64,000 nucleotides of DNA from Hydrogenophilaceae bacterium (GCA_024709485.1 JANJWO010000074.1:41385-105384), one strand, 5' to 3'; shown: positions 28,901 through 37,364, counted from the stretch's first letter. Numbers and translations are program-made. Notes: a model not told the origin generated them from the letters alone.

Positions 28901-30004
28901 GCAGGTGGCATCGATGTGCTTGAGCACTTCCTTGACGAAGTCCTCGATGGGAATGGATCGATCCCACAGCAGCGACATGCCCATCTTCTCGGCATAAAGC
29001 GCATCGGCGGCGGCCATGAACACGGTGTCGTCGATATCCGCTTCCGGATAGCCCATGCCCCAGTCCGGATCGGTCAGGCATTCGCGCACCATGTGCGCGG
29101 GATTCATATCCCGCTGGGCGATGTGAGCCGGAATTTTTCGAATACGTAGTGAAAGCCCGCCGCGATTGCTGGCAGGGTCGACGTCGATCATTGAAAACCG
29201 ATATGAAGTGCTTCCGCTGATCGACTCGGCAGGGTTGGCTTGTGCTGCTGCCGCCGCGGCGGCCTGGGTGGAAAAATATTGCTGAGCGTCGCCCAGGTTG
29301 AAGTGATACTCCCAGCTGTTGTCGGCTTTCTTGACCAGAAAACGCGTCCGCCAGGTCATGCCGCCATTGTCGGTGTCGTTGGGCCAGCTCGACCAGGCCG
29401 AATAAGTCAGCCCGGCAGGCCAATCCATCAGCAGGATGTCGCCAGGGTTGAACCCGCTCAATTGATATCCAGTGGCCACTTCCGGGGTGGTGTAGGTGTA
29501 GGACGCCTGGTCAAGATTGATCGTGGCCACATCGGCGATTTCGCTTTGCAGCACGTTGGCCGCGTCGAATATCTCCGCCTTGGCGTCGTACCACTGCGCG
29601 ATGCCTTCCGCCTGGCGCTTGTGTATCCGCTGCATGCGGAAGTCCCACGGCTTGAGGTAGGGGTTCATGCCCACGTACACCTGCCGCAGCACGGCATGCA
29701 CCACGCCGCGGAAGGCCGGGATCAGCGAGCCGAGCTTGCTCACCAAATAGTCGTTCTGGTCCTGGGTGATCTCGCCCATTTCGATGTCGACGTAGCCCTG
29801 CACGCCGCCCTCGCGCTTCTCGCCGCCGAACAGCTTGGGCGCGTTGATGTAGATCTGCCCGCCGCTGGTTTCGCCTGTCCAGGCATTGCGCTCGTCCACG
29901 CGGATGCGCACGCATTTATCCGCCGGGCCGTGACACAGGGCCATGTGCATGCCCAACAGGTACTTGTACCCGACCGTCTGCTTCTTGCTGCCGCCGCCGC
30001 TCAT
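25985..30004 (-). CDS. Tail tip / host-specificity protein with two LamG-like domains
   Basis: A 1,339-residue protein and the largest of the phage. The N-terminal 650 residues are of the phage tail-tip (gpJ-like) type (GYVDIEMGEITQDQNDYLVSKLGSLIPAFRGVVHAVL; later IASRIAARDLKSLSTPLVSCTIYANREAAGLNVG). The C-terminal third carries two concanavalin/LamG-like modules, each ending in a DDIRIT or DDLRIT motif and followed by RYN/RYV-x-NFTPP, so a domain has been duplicated. LamG folds bind sugars, consistent with receptor recognition. The start at 30004 follows the gene upstream directly. Confidence 0.85.
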   Translation of the reverse strand: MSGGGSKKQTVGYKYLLGMHMALCHGPADKCVRIRVDERNAWTGETSGGQIYINAPKLFGGEKREGGVQGYVDIEMGEITQDQNDYLVSKLGSLIPAFRGVVHAVLRQVYVGMNPYLKPWDFRMQRIHKRQAEGIAQWYDAKAEIFDAANVLQSEIADVATINLDQASYTYTTPEVATGYQLSGFNPGDILLMDWPAGLTYSAWSSWPNDTDNGGMTWRTRFLVKKADNSWEYHFNLGDAQQYFSTQAAAAAAAQANPAESISGSTSYRFSMIDVDPASNRGGLSLRIRKIPAHIAQRDMNPAHMVRECLTDPDWGMGYPEADIDDTVFMAAADALYAEKMGMSLLWDRSIPIEDFVKEVLKHIDATCYVNRTTGKFELYLVRANYDENTLLLLDESNVDRVENVKTSVIGDLVNSVTIKYWDFRTGKDATVSLDNTALAQIQGSIINTTVEYPGFTNSRIASRIAARDLKSLSTPLVSCTIYANREAAGLNVGHPFKLNWPDAQGRLNNVVMRVTDIAFGNGRDNRVRITATQDIYDLPESVNAAPPATDWTNPVVDAAPSPHRLVIEAPYYEIVQRKGDDEASSEIAAHPERGYLLVTGDRPAGDGAAINAQVWVEAGAGYAEGPVMDFAPYARLAADIGYTDETISIDSGVDLDLVEAGTHCQIGGELCKVVSVTDTALTAKRGVLDTVPATHVAGETILFWDAFAASDDVEYADAETVAAKILPVTGAGVLDIATATADSVTMDQRAARPYPPGQLKVNGSYYPAWIDGLSAFSAAWAHRDRLQQSGGDLIDYTYGNIGPESGTSYTLRIYGETDSLLRTESGLTGNGYTYSTVDETAESKSGSADPYWNQVQLLLNMNGANLSTVFSDTSPTPKTVTTQGGAVISTNTYRFGAASGYFPGSADGLVVYTFPAPGTSDLTIEGWLKPIAANCQPYARVVQMGSNNYSGGLWIIREGTTNPVRLYIQGYSGGAYINLVDVNALTLPDDRFTHFALVRKGDAWKLYINGIDTGTGSTNAYSISETILRLGQNNLSGEEYAGYMDDIRITYAARYNGNFTPPEQQLGQFIYDVVEEPYWTSVASLLNFNGTDASPAFTDAKGKTWTANGNAQIDTAQSKYGGAAGLFDGTGDYISTPDHADFDFGAGDFTIEAWIRVNAFASGAGIVAKGTSGVDGYTLSLTNVSPYQKIVLFMTSLGKVIEGTTSLASATWYHIALVRKGNVFTLYLNGVSEGSYTSSASLTASGDEVRAGVARDGTSFFNGHLDDLRITKGIARYVENFTPPASELTRYVGSGRLNGKIRFELESVRAGLASYQKHNVTVLREGYGFNYGYYYGGQ

Positions 30005-30213
30005 TCTTCGCCCCTTGCTTCGGCTTCGGCGACCTCGGCCACGCGGATGGCCATGGCGTCGCCGGTGGCGCGGATAAGGCTGGAGTCCAGGCCGCGCTTC
30101 AGAAACTCGGCATAGTCCAGACCGTGGCGCTCGAAGAAGCGGCGCGCGCCCTTGCTGCACATTCTGGCCTGGCGCACATGCGCCATCTTCACCATGATGC
30201 CGGTCTCGGTCAC
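30001..30213 (-). CDS. Small phage protein upstream of the tail tip
   Basis: A 70-residue frame starting at a GTG that overlaps the TGA of the preceding gene (GTGA) and ending over the start of the tail-tip gene. The sequence (VRQARMCSKGARRFFERHGLDYAEFLKRG) is a basic helix followed by an acidic Ala/Glu tail. Short proteins of this sort precede the tail-tip gene in several siphoviruses; function unknown. Confidence 0.6.
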   Translation of the reverse strand: MTETGIMVKMAHVRQARMCSKGARRFFERHGLDYAEFLKRGLDSSLIRATGDAMAIRVAEVAEAEARGEE

Positions 30214-30443
30214 TTCTTGCCGCCTTTCTTCTTGACCGCCTTGGTCTTGAGGTCGCCGTACCACACCACGTTGGGGCCCTTGAGATCGCGCGTGCCGAAC
30301 AGCACCGGCACCTCGCGCCCCTCTTCCGCCGTGGGCACGTTGAAGTCGCCCAGGCCCGCCGGTTTGATCGTGGACTGCTGCTTGGGCATCATGGCGTAGC
30401 TGATCGCCATCGCCGCCACCCAGACAATCACCATCCACCACAT
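30210..30443 (-). CDS. Small tail-module protein with N-terminal membrane-like segment
   Basis: A 77-residue protein with a hydrophobic start (MWWMVIVWVAAMAISYAMM), then AEEGREVPVLFGTRDLKGPNVVWYGDL. This is a recognisable small family found before tail-tip genes, with the VPVLFGTRD core resembling the start of tail-assembly proteins. It could be a tail assembly factor that associates with the membrane. Confidence 0.65.
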   Translation of the reverse strand: MWWMVIVWVAAMAISYAMMPKQQSTIKPAGLGDFNVPTAEEGREVPVLFGTRDLKGPNVVWYGDLKTKAVKKKGGKK

Positions 30444-30452
30444 GGCTATCTC

Positions 30453-31298
30453 CTAAACGATCGAACTGCCGCCGAACGGGTTCTTGACGGGAATCCACTT
30501 CCAGCCGCCGTAGTTGGGTTTGTTGTTGAATTTCGTATCGCACACCTCGATGGTGTGATCGCATCCTGGATACAGCGTGACGGCGATGCCGCCGTAGTAG
30601 TTGCCATAGTTCTGCCCATAGCCGAAGCCTTCCGCCACTTGCGCGGCCAGCGTATCGAACACGGAGAGCAGCGTCAGCGCCTGGCCGGCATGCGCCATCA
30701 CGAAGCGCATCGAGCCGTCGGACGCCTTGACCATGCCGCCGGTAAACCATCCGTCCGGCTGCGAGGTCTGCACGGTGAGCGAGAGACCGGAAAGCGAAAG
30801 CACCGCCGCCTGCTCGGCAAAATCGTCCTTGTTCAGCCAGCACCCGCGCTGATAGTGGCAATGGCGGCAGGCTTTCTGGAACTTGGCGCGCAGGCCGGGG
30901 CGGCGCAGCGAGGTAAAGATCGGCTCGCAATCGATCACGGCTTTAGGCCCATCGAGCGAGGCGGCCATGATCCTGCCCTTCCAGTACACGGCGTAATTGC
31001 CATCGCCTTCGTGCCCGCGGCGGAGGGTGACGCTGGTGGGGAACTCCTGCGGCGCGCCGACGAATTGCGCGGCAAAAGCGTGATCGCGCGGAAACGAGAG
31101 CTTGAGGTTGTTCTTGCTCATCTCGCTGCCCTGCTCGATTTCGCTCATTTCGATCGGCACCGCAGACCAGCTGGCGGCGAGCGCGGAAACATCCTCGCCG
31201 CGCGAGGTATAGCGCCATGTGGTGGCGTTCTGCACGAATTCGAACAGCAGGATCGGGCGGCCGTCGTGAGGAGAGGCTTCTACTGCGTCGTAGCTCAC
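30453..31298 (-). CDS. BR0599/DUF2163-type tail hub protein
   Basis: A 281-residue protein of the phage BR0599 family. The N-terminal part (PILLFEFVQNATTWRYTSRGEDV) and the Cys-rich motif KACRHCHYQRGCWLN (about residues 142-156) are typical. It probably forms part of the distal tail hub between tail tube and tip. The C-terminal half has a Gly/Tyr-rich turn (GYGQNYGNYYGG). It overlaps the gene upstream by 4 bases. Confidence 0.8.
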   Translation of the reverse strand: MSYDAVEASPHDGRPILLFEFVQNATTWRYTSRGEDVSALAASWSAVPIEMSEIEQGSEMSKNNLKLSFPRDHAFAAQFVGAPQEFPTSVTLRRGHEGDGNYAVYWKGRIMAASLDGPKAVIDCEPIFTSLRRPGLRAKFQKACRHCHYQRGCWLNKDDFAEQAAVLSLSGLSLTVQTSQPDGWFTGGMVKASDGSMRFVMAHAGQALTLLSVFDTLAAQVAEGFGYGQNYGNYYGGIAVTLYPGCDHTIEVCDTKFNNKPNYGGWKWIPVKNPFGGSSIV

Positions 31299-32464
31299 AG
31301 GTCGTCCCTCAAGGTCTTGAACGAGATTTTGGAATCCGCCGCGCCCTCCCAGTGGTGCGCAATCTCGACAGAATCCGTCGCCAGCCGGGCAAAGCGCATG
31401 AAGCTCACCCGCGCGACCTGGAACGGCGCCAGCGTCACGCCTAGCGATGAATTGATCGTGATCTGCTCGGTATCCGCGTCGATCACGGCGGCGGCGACGA
31501 TGCGGCGGTAGTATTTCTGCCCGGACGTGGTCTCGATGACGATGTCGCGCCGCCCCGCCGGCAGGCCGCCGATGTCGGCATAGCCGGTACGCACGACGGA
31601 GAACGACACGTCGGCCGGGCCGATGGTGGACACCGGCGTCATGTCCTTTTGCCCCGAGCTCAGCCAGAAGGGCTTGAGCCTGCCCTCGCGGGCGGCCAGC
31701 CAGGCGTAGTAATTCCAGATGTCTGCGCGCGTCGGAAGCGCAATGCGATATTGACGCGTCGGCAGCTCGGTGTTGGTGTTGTCATACACCGCGCGGTTGC
31801 CAATGGCAGGGTCGAACATCTCCAGCTCGCGCTCCCAGTCGGTGCTGCCGTCCAGGACCCAGGTGCTGTCCGGAATCTTGACCGCGTAGCCCAGGTAGTC
31901 CGCGCTTTCGGCAGCGGCGGTGATCGCCCATCCGGCCTCGCAAATGAACTGCACGCGGCCGCGCATGACTGCCGGCCAGGGATTGTTCGTGCCCACGCGC
32001 GCTTCCATGCGGGCAGAGCGGGCAGGCGCAACCAGCGTGCCTACAGGCCAGGCGTTGCCCAGCGCGGAGACGGTGAGCGAGCCGGCGCCGATCGCGGCGA
32101 TGGTGGCAACCTCGATGTCGAGGTTGTTGACCAGGGCGACCTGTCCGCCCACGACGAAGTCGCGGTTTGCCGTGTCCACCGGGATCGAAGTGGCGCCGGC
32201 GTACAGCGCTGAGGCGAGCGGCGCACGATCATGCCAGACCGGCATGTCCACCGGCGTGCCGTGGTGCGCAGTGAGGAAGTTTTCCGCCCGCGCGCGCGCG
32301 GCATCATCGCCCAGGGCGAAGGCAAAATCGAAGCGGCGGCGCGGGTTTCCCCGCAAGCGAATGCGCTGCTCCTTGCCGTTGTAGCTAGGGAGCACATCCG
32401 TGAGCCATTCCAGCCGTTCGGAGATCGGCGATTCGACAGCGGGTTCGAGTGCGCAGGCCGGCAT
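31295..32464 (-). CDS. Distal tail protein (minor tail component)
   Basis: A 389-residue beta-rich protein (LEWLTDVLPSYNGKEQRIRLRGNPRRRFDF at the N terminus). This pattern is seen in minor tail proteins between the tape measure and the DUF2163 hub. A repeat-like stretch (VGGQVALVNNLDIEVATIAAIGAGSLTVS) suggests a beta-sandwich insertion. It probably shapes the ring at the end of the tail tube. Confidence 0.75.
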   Translation of the reverse strand: MPACALEPAVESPISERLEWLTDVLPSYNGKEQRIRLRGNPRRRFDFAFALGDDAARARAENFLTAHHGTPVDMPVWHDRAPLASALYAGATSIPVDTANRDFVVGGQVALVNNLDIEVATIAAIGAGSLTVSALGNAWPVGTLVAPARSARMEARVGTNNPWPAVMRGRVQFICEAGWAITAAAESADYLGYAVKIPDSTWVLDGSTDWERELEMFDPAIGNRAVYDNTNTELPTRQYRIALPTRADIWNYYAWLAAREGRLKPFWLSSGQKDMTPVSTIGPADVSFSVVRTGYADIGGLPAGRRDIVIETTSGQKYYRRIVAAAVIDADTEQITINSSLGVTLAPFQVARVSFMRFARLATDSVEIAHHWEGAADSKISFKTLRDDL

Positions 32465-32465
32465 G

Positions 32466-34721
32466 TCAGTACAACATCTGCTTGATCGTGCCGGGATTGG
32501 CGCGAATCACGTTGAGAATGACCTTCTCGCCGCTGGCGGAGTTGAGGAATTCCTCCACGATTGAAGGATCGACTGCGTTGATGATGCGCGTGCCACCGCC
32601 CGCGCCTGCGCCAGACCCCGCCCCTGCGGCGGCCATCTCGCGCACGGCGTTGGCCAGCTGGGCGGGCAGCACCATTTCTTCCTCGTGCAGCTGTGTGACG
32701 GGGTTGAGCCCGGCCGGAATGTCATAACCGCCGGCGGCGGAAGCCACTGGCGCGTAGGCCATGGCGGCGGCGGCCATTTGCGCGCCGAATGCCGGAGCCG
32801 TTAAATTGATCGGGAACGGCGCAGCCGCCATCGAGGCCACGCCGCCTGCGCCAGCCTTGCCGGCCATGATCATGATTTCCGACATGGCGGCGGTCTTGCC
32901 GTAGATCAGCATCTGGACTTGCTTGGTAATCCATTCGGTTACCATCTTCTTGACCATGCTGCCAAAAATCCCGGCGATCTCGGTGAACGTCGCCGCGGCG
33001 AGGTTGCGCCAGGTGAATGTGCCCTGCATGATCGAGTTGACCATCTTGTCCCACAGGCTGCTCATGCTGTCGCCGATCTGCTTGAACAGGCTCTGCGCTT
33101 CAGTGGCCTGCTGCCGAGACAGCTCGGCATTCTGCTCGGCGTAGCGGCGGCGGATTTCGAGCTTTTCCTGCTCGAGCTGTTCCAGCAGCACGACGTTCTG
33201 TTCCGGATCTTCCAGCGCCATGGCCTTCTTCGCGTCGATGAACTGCTGCTCGATGGCGAGGCGATCCTCGTTGTACTGGCGCATGCGCGCCAGGTACTCC
33301 TCGTGGGTGATGTTCCCCAATTCAAGTTCATGCGCGGCTTCGCGCTCCAATTCTTCAATGCGCGCCACGCCTGCCGCGCGGCTGCCTTCCAGGCGCAGCA
33401 TGTGGATGGCGTTCATTTCCTCCAGCAGCTTCTTGTCGGCCTCGAGGATCGCCTTATTGGTCACCTCTTCATGTTCCAGACGCCAGCGGTTGATCTCGTC
33501 CAGCGTGCTTTTCATATGTTCGGCTTCGAGGTTTGCCCACTCGGCGTCGGTGTAGTCCTTGTTGGTGGTCGAGGCGCTCTTCCCGGTCTTGTCTTTGCCT
33601 GTATTGACCAGTCCGACTGCGCTTCGCCCGCCGGTGTCCGCAGACAGCGCAGGCGCGCCTTCGGCGAACAGCGCCTTGATGCGTTCCCAGGTTTCTGCGC
33701 TTGAGGTCTCGATCTCTGCCAGCGCCCCCTTCCAGGCGTTCTTGATGGTTTCTCCGCCGCGAGCAAGCGCTTCCCATGCGCCCTTAAAATCACCCGTGCC
33801 CGCGCGGAACAGGGCTTCCGCCACCGCGCGCAGCGGCTCGGCAACGGTGACCACCATTGCGTTGAGCGTTTCCCACACCACCACGATGCCGTTCTTAAGC
33901 GCCCAGAAAGCGGCCACGAGGCCGCCGATCGCACCCTTGATGACAGTGACGGCAGCCGGCCCGGCGGACACAAACCAGTTGGCCAGCTTGGTCAGCACGG
34001 GCATAAGCGCATTGCCGATGGTCTGCTGGATGGCGCGCATGACCACGCCAGTGTCCTTGCCGGCCTGCTCATAGGCCTCGAAGGCAGCGACGTTCTCTTC
34101 GCTCATCACCATGCCGAGTTCGCGCTGTTTCTCTGTGTATTCCGCCACCACCTGGGCGTTTATCTTGGCGAGATCTCCGTTGATCTTGAAACCGCGACCG
34201 AACATGATGTCGGAGGCGATGGCGCGATCGGTGCCGGCCTTGTATTCCTGCAGCAGGCCAATGGCTTCGAGCGTGAGCTGGTTGAGCGGGCGCAGGTTTC
34301 CTGCAGCGTCGCGCGTGACCAGGCCGACCTGGTTGAGCGACTCTTCGTTCGTGCGCAGCACGGCGGAGAGCTTCTGCCCAGCCGTGACGAAATCCTCGAC
34401 GCCGACGTTCTCGGAGGCCAGCGCGGCCTTCAGGTTGGAGGCTTCGTTGGCGGCCATGCCGAATGCCGCGGCAAGATCGACGCTTTCCTGCGTCCATTCC
34501 GCGGTCTGCTCGACCGCAGCCTTGAACACGGCCCCGCCGGCCAGGATGGCGCTGATGGCAATAAACTTGTCCTGGATGGTCTTGAGCGGCCCGCCGATGC
34601 CCTCGATGCTGGCCTTCCCCTCGTCTCCGAAGGTCTTGAGCGCGGACGCGCCTTCGCGCAGCTTTTGCCGCAGCGGCGAGACGTCGCCGTCGACTATGAT
34701 TTTTGCTTTTTCGTCGGCCAT
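32466..34721 (-). CDS. Tail tape measure protein
   Basis: A 751-residue helical protein that sets tail length and helps DNA entry. The N-terminal part (MADEKAKIIVDGDVSPLRQKL) and the Ala-rich helices are typical. A long charged coiled coil covers about residues 390-560 (EEMNAIHMLRLEGSRAAG, AIEQQFIDAKKAMALED), followed by hydrophobic and Gly-rich C-terminal segments. It starts just after the end of the frameshifted chaperone, as in lambda. Confidence 0.88.
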   Translation of the reverse strand: MADEKAKIIVDGDVSPLRQKLREGASALKTFGDEGKASIEGIGGPLKTIQDKFIAISAILAGGAVFKAAVEQTAEWTQESVDLAAAFGMAANEASNLKAALASENVGVEDFVTAGQKLSAVLRTNEESLNQVGLVTRDAAGNLRPLNQLTLEAIGLLQEYKAGTDRAIASDIMFGRGFKINGDLAKINAQVVAEYTEKQRELGMVMSEENVAAFEAYEQAGKDTGVVMRAIQQTIGNALMPVLTKLANWFVSAGPAAVTVIKGAIGGLVAAFWALKNGIVVVWETLNAMVVTVAEPLRAVAEALFRAGTGDFKGAWEALARGGETIKNAWKGALAEIETSSAETWERIKALFAEGAPALSADTGGRSAVGLVNTGKDKTGKSASTTNKDYTDAEWANLEAEHMKSTLDEINRWRLEHEEVTNKAILEADKKLLEEMNAIHMLRLEGSRAAGVARIEELEREAAHELELGNITHEEYLARMRQYNEDRLAIEQQFIDAKKAMALEDPEQNVVLLEQLEQEKLEIRRRYAEQNAELSRQQATEAQSLFKQIGDSMSSLWDKMVNSIMQGTFTWRNLAAATFTEIAGIFGSMVKKMVTEWITKQVQMLIYGKTAAMSEIMIMAGKAGAGGVASMAAAPFPINLTAPAFGAQMAAAAMAYAPVASAAGGYDIPAGLNPVTQLHEEEMVLPAQLANAVREMAAAGAGSGAGAGGGTRIINAVDPSIVEEFLNSASGEKVILNVIRANPGTIKQMLY

Positions 34722-34722
34722 G

Positions 34723-35444
34723 TCAGAGTCCTATCAAGTCGAGCAGCGGGTCGTCAGGACGTCCCTGCATGACGGGCAATCCGGCGGCCCTGGCATCGCG
34801 CAGGGCGTCTTCCGGGGCGGTCTTTTGTGCAGACGCCTGCACGGGCTTGGGGTCCGGCAGGCCGAGGTATTGCGCGATACGCTTGAGCTGCAGCGCCGGC
34901 GGGGGCACGTTTCCCCAGTAGGCTGCGAGCGCATCCAGCTGGGGCAGCGTGACGCATTGGTCTACATGCTCCCAGGTCCAGCCTGTGGCGCTGACGATCC
35001 AGGCATAGAGTTCGCCCCAGTCCGTTTCAGCGCCTCGACCAGCTTTCCCATGTCGGGGCTGCCGGCCTCCAGCACCAGCAACCCGTTTGTCTTGGCAATG
35101 AGATCGATGACCGGCGCCAGCTGGAACAGCGACACCCGCAGCGATTCGACTTGTTTTTCCGGCACGCCCAGGCCAAGCGCCAGTACCTTGATCACGTCGT
35201 CATACAGTGCCTCGCTGAATTCCCACGCGGCGAAGGCTTTGCCGCAGCGCACGATGGCGGGCACCATCTCGCGCGCGCGGCCCAAAGGCACGGGCCGCAC
35301 GGCATATACCTTCCCGGCAAGAAGCACGCTTGGAACGCCGGCCAGGCGCAACAGCATGCGGCGAGAAAACAGCCCTCGCACGAACGCCCGGAGCCGGACG
35401 AGGTAGCCGGCGCCGGGCAGTGGGCTGATGACGAGCGCGGTCAT
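34723..35444 (-). CDS. Tail assembly chaperone, long form made by -1 frameshift (GT-like)
   Basis: The short chaperone frame (34962-35444) and a second frame ending at 34723 overlap. A slip of -1 at GGGAAAG (35043-35049) joins them into about 240 residues. After the slip the reading is AGRGAETDWGELYAWI, then TWEHVDQCVTLPQLDALAAYWG, which is open to the TGA two bases before the tape-measure start. This is the lambda G/GT arrangement, with the same heptamer. The long form would coat the tape measure and recruit tail-tube subunits. Confidence 0.8.
34827..34842. repeat. Near-copy (1 mismatch) of the 16-bp palindrome
   Basis: GTGCAGACGCCTGCAC differs in one base from the perfect palindrome at 43335 and 53715. 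It lies inside the chaperone coding region. Confidence 0.4.
34962..35444 (-). CDS. Tail assembly chaperone, short form (G-like)
   Basis: A 160-residue protein from the ATG at 35444 (an upstream TTG is an alternative). The middle part (GKAFAAWEFSEALYDDVIKVLALGLGVPEKQVESLRVS) is helical. The end after the slip site (TGANSMPGSSAPQAGPGSM) looks like low-complexity read-on, consistent with the longer product also being made. It lies between the tail tube and the tape measure genes. Confidence 0.75.
   Translation of the reverse strand: MTALVISPLPGAGYLVRLRAFVRGLFSRRMLLRLAGVPSVLLAGKVYAVRPVPLGRAREMVPAIVRCGKAFAAWEFSEALYDDVIKVLALGLGVPEKQVESLRVSLFQLAPVIDLIAKTNGLLVLEAGSPDMGKLVEALKRTGANSMPGSSAPQAGPGSM
35043..35049 (-). 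promoter_or_regulatory. Slippery heptamer GGGAAAG for -1 ribosomal frameshift
   Basis: On the minus strand the codons ATG GGA AAG contain G-GGA-AAG in the zero frame, the heptamer known from the lambda G-T frameshift. After slipping, the -1 frame is open to 34723. Confidence 0.8.
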
Positions 35445-35453
35445 GCCGGACAA

Positions 35454-36215
35454 TCAGAACAGGCAGATGTAGCCCAGCTCGCCGGAAGAATTGGCGAAGG
35501 CTTCGGCCGCAAAGTCGTACACCGCGAAATCGTCGCTCTTGAGCGGCACGGACAGCTGACCAGACACGCAGCGATTGAGCTTGCACACCATGGTTTTGCT
35601 GTCGTAGCTGTTCTGCAGCATGAGGGTGAAACTGGGGTTGTAGCCCATCAGCTCGTTGTTGATCGTCCAGATCTTGCCGCCGGAGGCGGCGCTGTACTCG
35701 TAGCTGATCTTGATGCTGTCGCCCGCGTCCGCGCTGGCAAAGGTATACACGCCGGTAGCTTCGTCCACGCTGTACTCGTTGGTCGCAGGGGCGCTGGCCA
35801 CGCGCGTCATCTGCACGCCATTGGTCACGTTGTACACGCCGAGATCGTCCACGAAGATGCCGGAGGAAGGCGGCGCGATAGTGACCTGGAACGGCGTGGT
35901 GGGCACGACAGTGGCATAGTCGAGCTTGGCGCCCTTGATGCCGTCGGCGGGGGCGTCACCGAAGAACAGGCTGCCCAGCACCGCGCCATCGAGCTCGGCA
36001 TACTTGGCCTTGATTTCGGTCTTGCCCTTGCCCTGGCCGATGGCGATGGGGTAGCGCTTGGAGCCGTACAGGGACTTCATCTCGACCGAAAGATCGAGGC
36101 TGACTTCCTGCAGGGTGCCGAGCACCACGGGCGTGGGGGTGGCAATGGCGGAGCCGTCCGCCAGGTTGGTGGGGACGGCGATGATGGTGCCGGCGCCGAA
36201 GTTGATCATGGGCAT
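35454..36215 (-). CDS. Major tail (tube) protein
   Basis: A 253-residue beta-rich protein with the fold pattern of siphovirus tail-tube subunits: FGAGTIIAVPTN at the start, LQEVSLDLSVEMKSLYGSKRYPIAIGQGKGKTEIKAKYAELDG, then a Tyr/Asp-rich beta part (GIFVDDLGVYNVTNG, AGDSIKISYEYSA). It follows the head-tail genes and precedes the chaperones, the normal position. Hexamer rings of it form the tail tube. Confidence 0.85.
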   Translation of the reverse strand: MPMINFGAGTIIAVPTNLADGSAIATPTPVVLGTLQEVSLDLSVEMKSLYGSKRYPIAIGQGKGKTEIKAKYAELDGAVLGSLFFGDAPADGIKGAKLDYATVVPTTPFQVTIAPPSSGIFVDDLGVYNVTNGVQMTRVASAPATNEYSVDEATGVYTFASADAGDSIKISYEYSAASGGKIWTINNELMGYNPSFTLMLQNSYDSKTMVCKLNRCVSGQLSVPLKSDDFAVYDFAAEAFANSSGELGYICLF

Positions 36216-36230
36216 GGTGGGTTCTCCTGG

Positions 36231-36671
36231 TTAAATGGCCTTGGTCAGATCGTCCGGACGGACAAAAACTTGCATGCGGTAACGAGCCGCAAGGCGCGCC
36301 GTATAGCTGTCGGCAGACTCGAACACGATGGAGGTCCCCATGCAGCGAAAGCCGCGTCCCTTGCTGGCGAGAATGGAATCCGCGGCCAGCAGCGCATGCG
36401 CTTCCATGTGCAGGGCATCGGCGGCTTGCTCGGCGGCCAGGCCTGTGGTGGCGCGGGTGTAATGCTCGATACCCCATTCCACGAACACACGATCGCCGGA
36501 ATCGCCGATGGGCTCGGTATTGGAATCGCCGCGCACGATGTTGATGGCCTCCGTGTCGTCTTCGCCGTAGGCGTCTTCGCGCTCGCGCTCGACCTTGGCG
36601 CCGGCAGCGGTGGCGTTGAGCAACACTGCCTGCACGCGGGCCAGGATCAGTTCGACGACACTGGCGGACAT
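36231..36671 (-). CDS. Tail terminator / minor tail completion protein
   Basis: A 146-residue protein between the head-tail joiner and the tail-tube gene. The start SASVVELILARVQAVLL and the pattern VEWGIEHYTRATTGLAAEQAADALHMEAHALL are consistent with a gpU/gpZ-type tail terminator, but the family match is weak. It would cap the tail tube and join it to the head. Confidence 0.65.
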   Translation of the reverse strand: MSASVVELILARVQAVLLNATAAGAKVEREREDAYGEDDTEAINIVRGDSNTEPIGDSGDRVFVEWGIEHYTRATTGLAAEQAADALHMEAHALLAADSILASKGRGFRCMGTSIVFESADSYTARLAARYRMQVFVRPDDLTKAI

Positions 36672-36674
36672 GTA

Positions 36675-36974
36675 CTACCCCTTGGCCAGCGGCACGATCT
36701 GCTCCAGCCCGTCCTGCAGGGGCTGGGCATCTTCCCGCGCGGTGAAGGTGACGCCGTTGATGGTGAAGGTGTCCATACGCTTGACCGCGGGAAAGCTGGC
36801 AGTGGGGAAGCGCAGGCTGTAGTCGGTGGCGATCACGTCTCCGCCGATCACATCCATGCCCGGTTCGTCCAGAATGGCGAGCGCCGTAGTCACCTGCCCG
36901 CCTGCATTCGGCGTGTGCGATGCGCTCACGCCGAAGTCGGCGTACATGGCGGCGAGGTCGGTGGACAGGTCCAT
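36675..36974 (-). CDS. Head-tail joining protein
   Basis: A 99-residue protein (MDLSTDLAAMYADFGVSA, then DTFTINGVTFTAREDAQPLQDGLEQIVPL). Its short length, beta content and position fit gpFII-like head-tail connectors. Its ATG overlaps the stop of the gene upstream (TAATG), indicating coupling. Confidence 0.65.
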   Translation of the reverse strand: MDLSTDLAAMYADFGVSASHTPNAGGQVTTALAILDEPGMDVIGGDVIATDYSLRFPTASFPAVKRMDTFTINGVTFTAREDAQPLQDGLEQIVPLAKG

Positions 36975-37285
36975 TACTTACCCGCGTTCGGATCGGCGCT
37001 GGCATCAGCACCAGCGGCAGCGGCGGGTGTCGCGGCTGCCGATTTTGTCGCCGCGACGCGCTGCTTGCGCATGGTTTCCGCAGCTTTGAGCATGTCGGTC
37101 GATGCCGTATTGATGCCGCCCTTGCTCGGGTCGTCTTTCTTGTCGATGTACAAGGCGCGGCCGGTGGACACCAGCTTTCTGGCGGTGTCGATTGGCACGT
37201 CCGAGATCTCGGCATGGTCGATGTGCTGGCCGCCACGATCGTCGCCGAAATTGACCAGGCAGGCTGCGATAATCAAGACTTTCAT
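36974..37285 (-). CDS. Small protein after the capsid gene
   Basis: A 103-residue protein starting MKVLIIAACLVNFGDDRGG with ISDVPIDTARKLVSTGRALYIDKKDD and an Ala-rich, probably disordered C terminus. It sits where head-stabilising or head-completion proteins are found. The Met at 37285 has an AGGAGAACCC site before it; the longer frame is not supported. Confidence 0.6.
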   Translation of the reverse strand: MKVLIIAACLVNFGDDRGGQHIDHAEISDVPIDTARKLVSTGRALYIDKKDDPSKGGINTASTDMLKAAETMRKQRVAATKSAAATPAAAAGADASADPNAGK

Positions 37286-37364
37286 TTGGGTTCTCCTGTT
37301 CGCCTTTTGTCTCGCCCCGCCCGTCAACACGGGCGGGGAAGACTACGCGGGCTGGGGTTATGGG

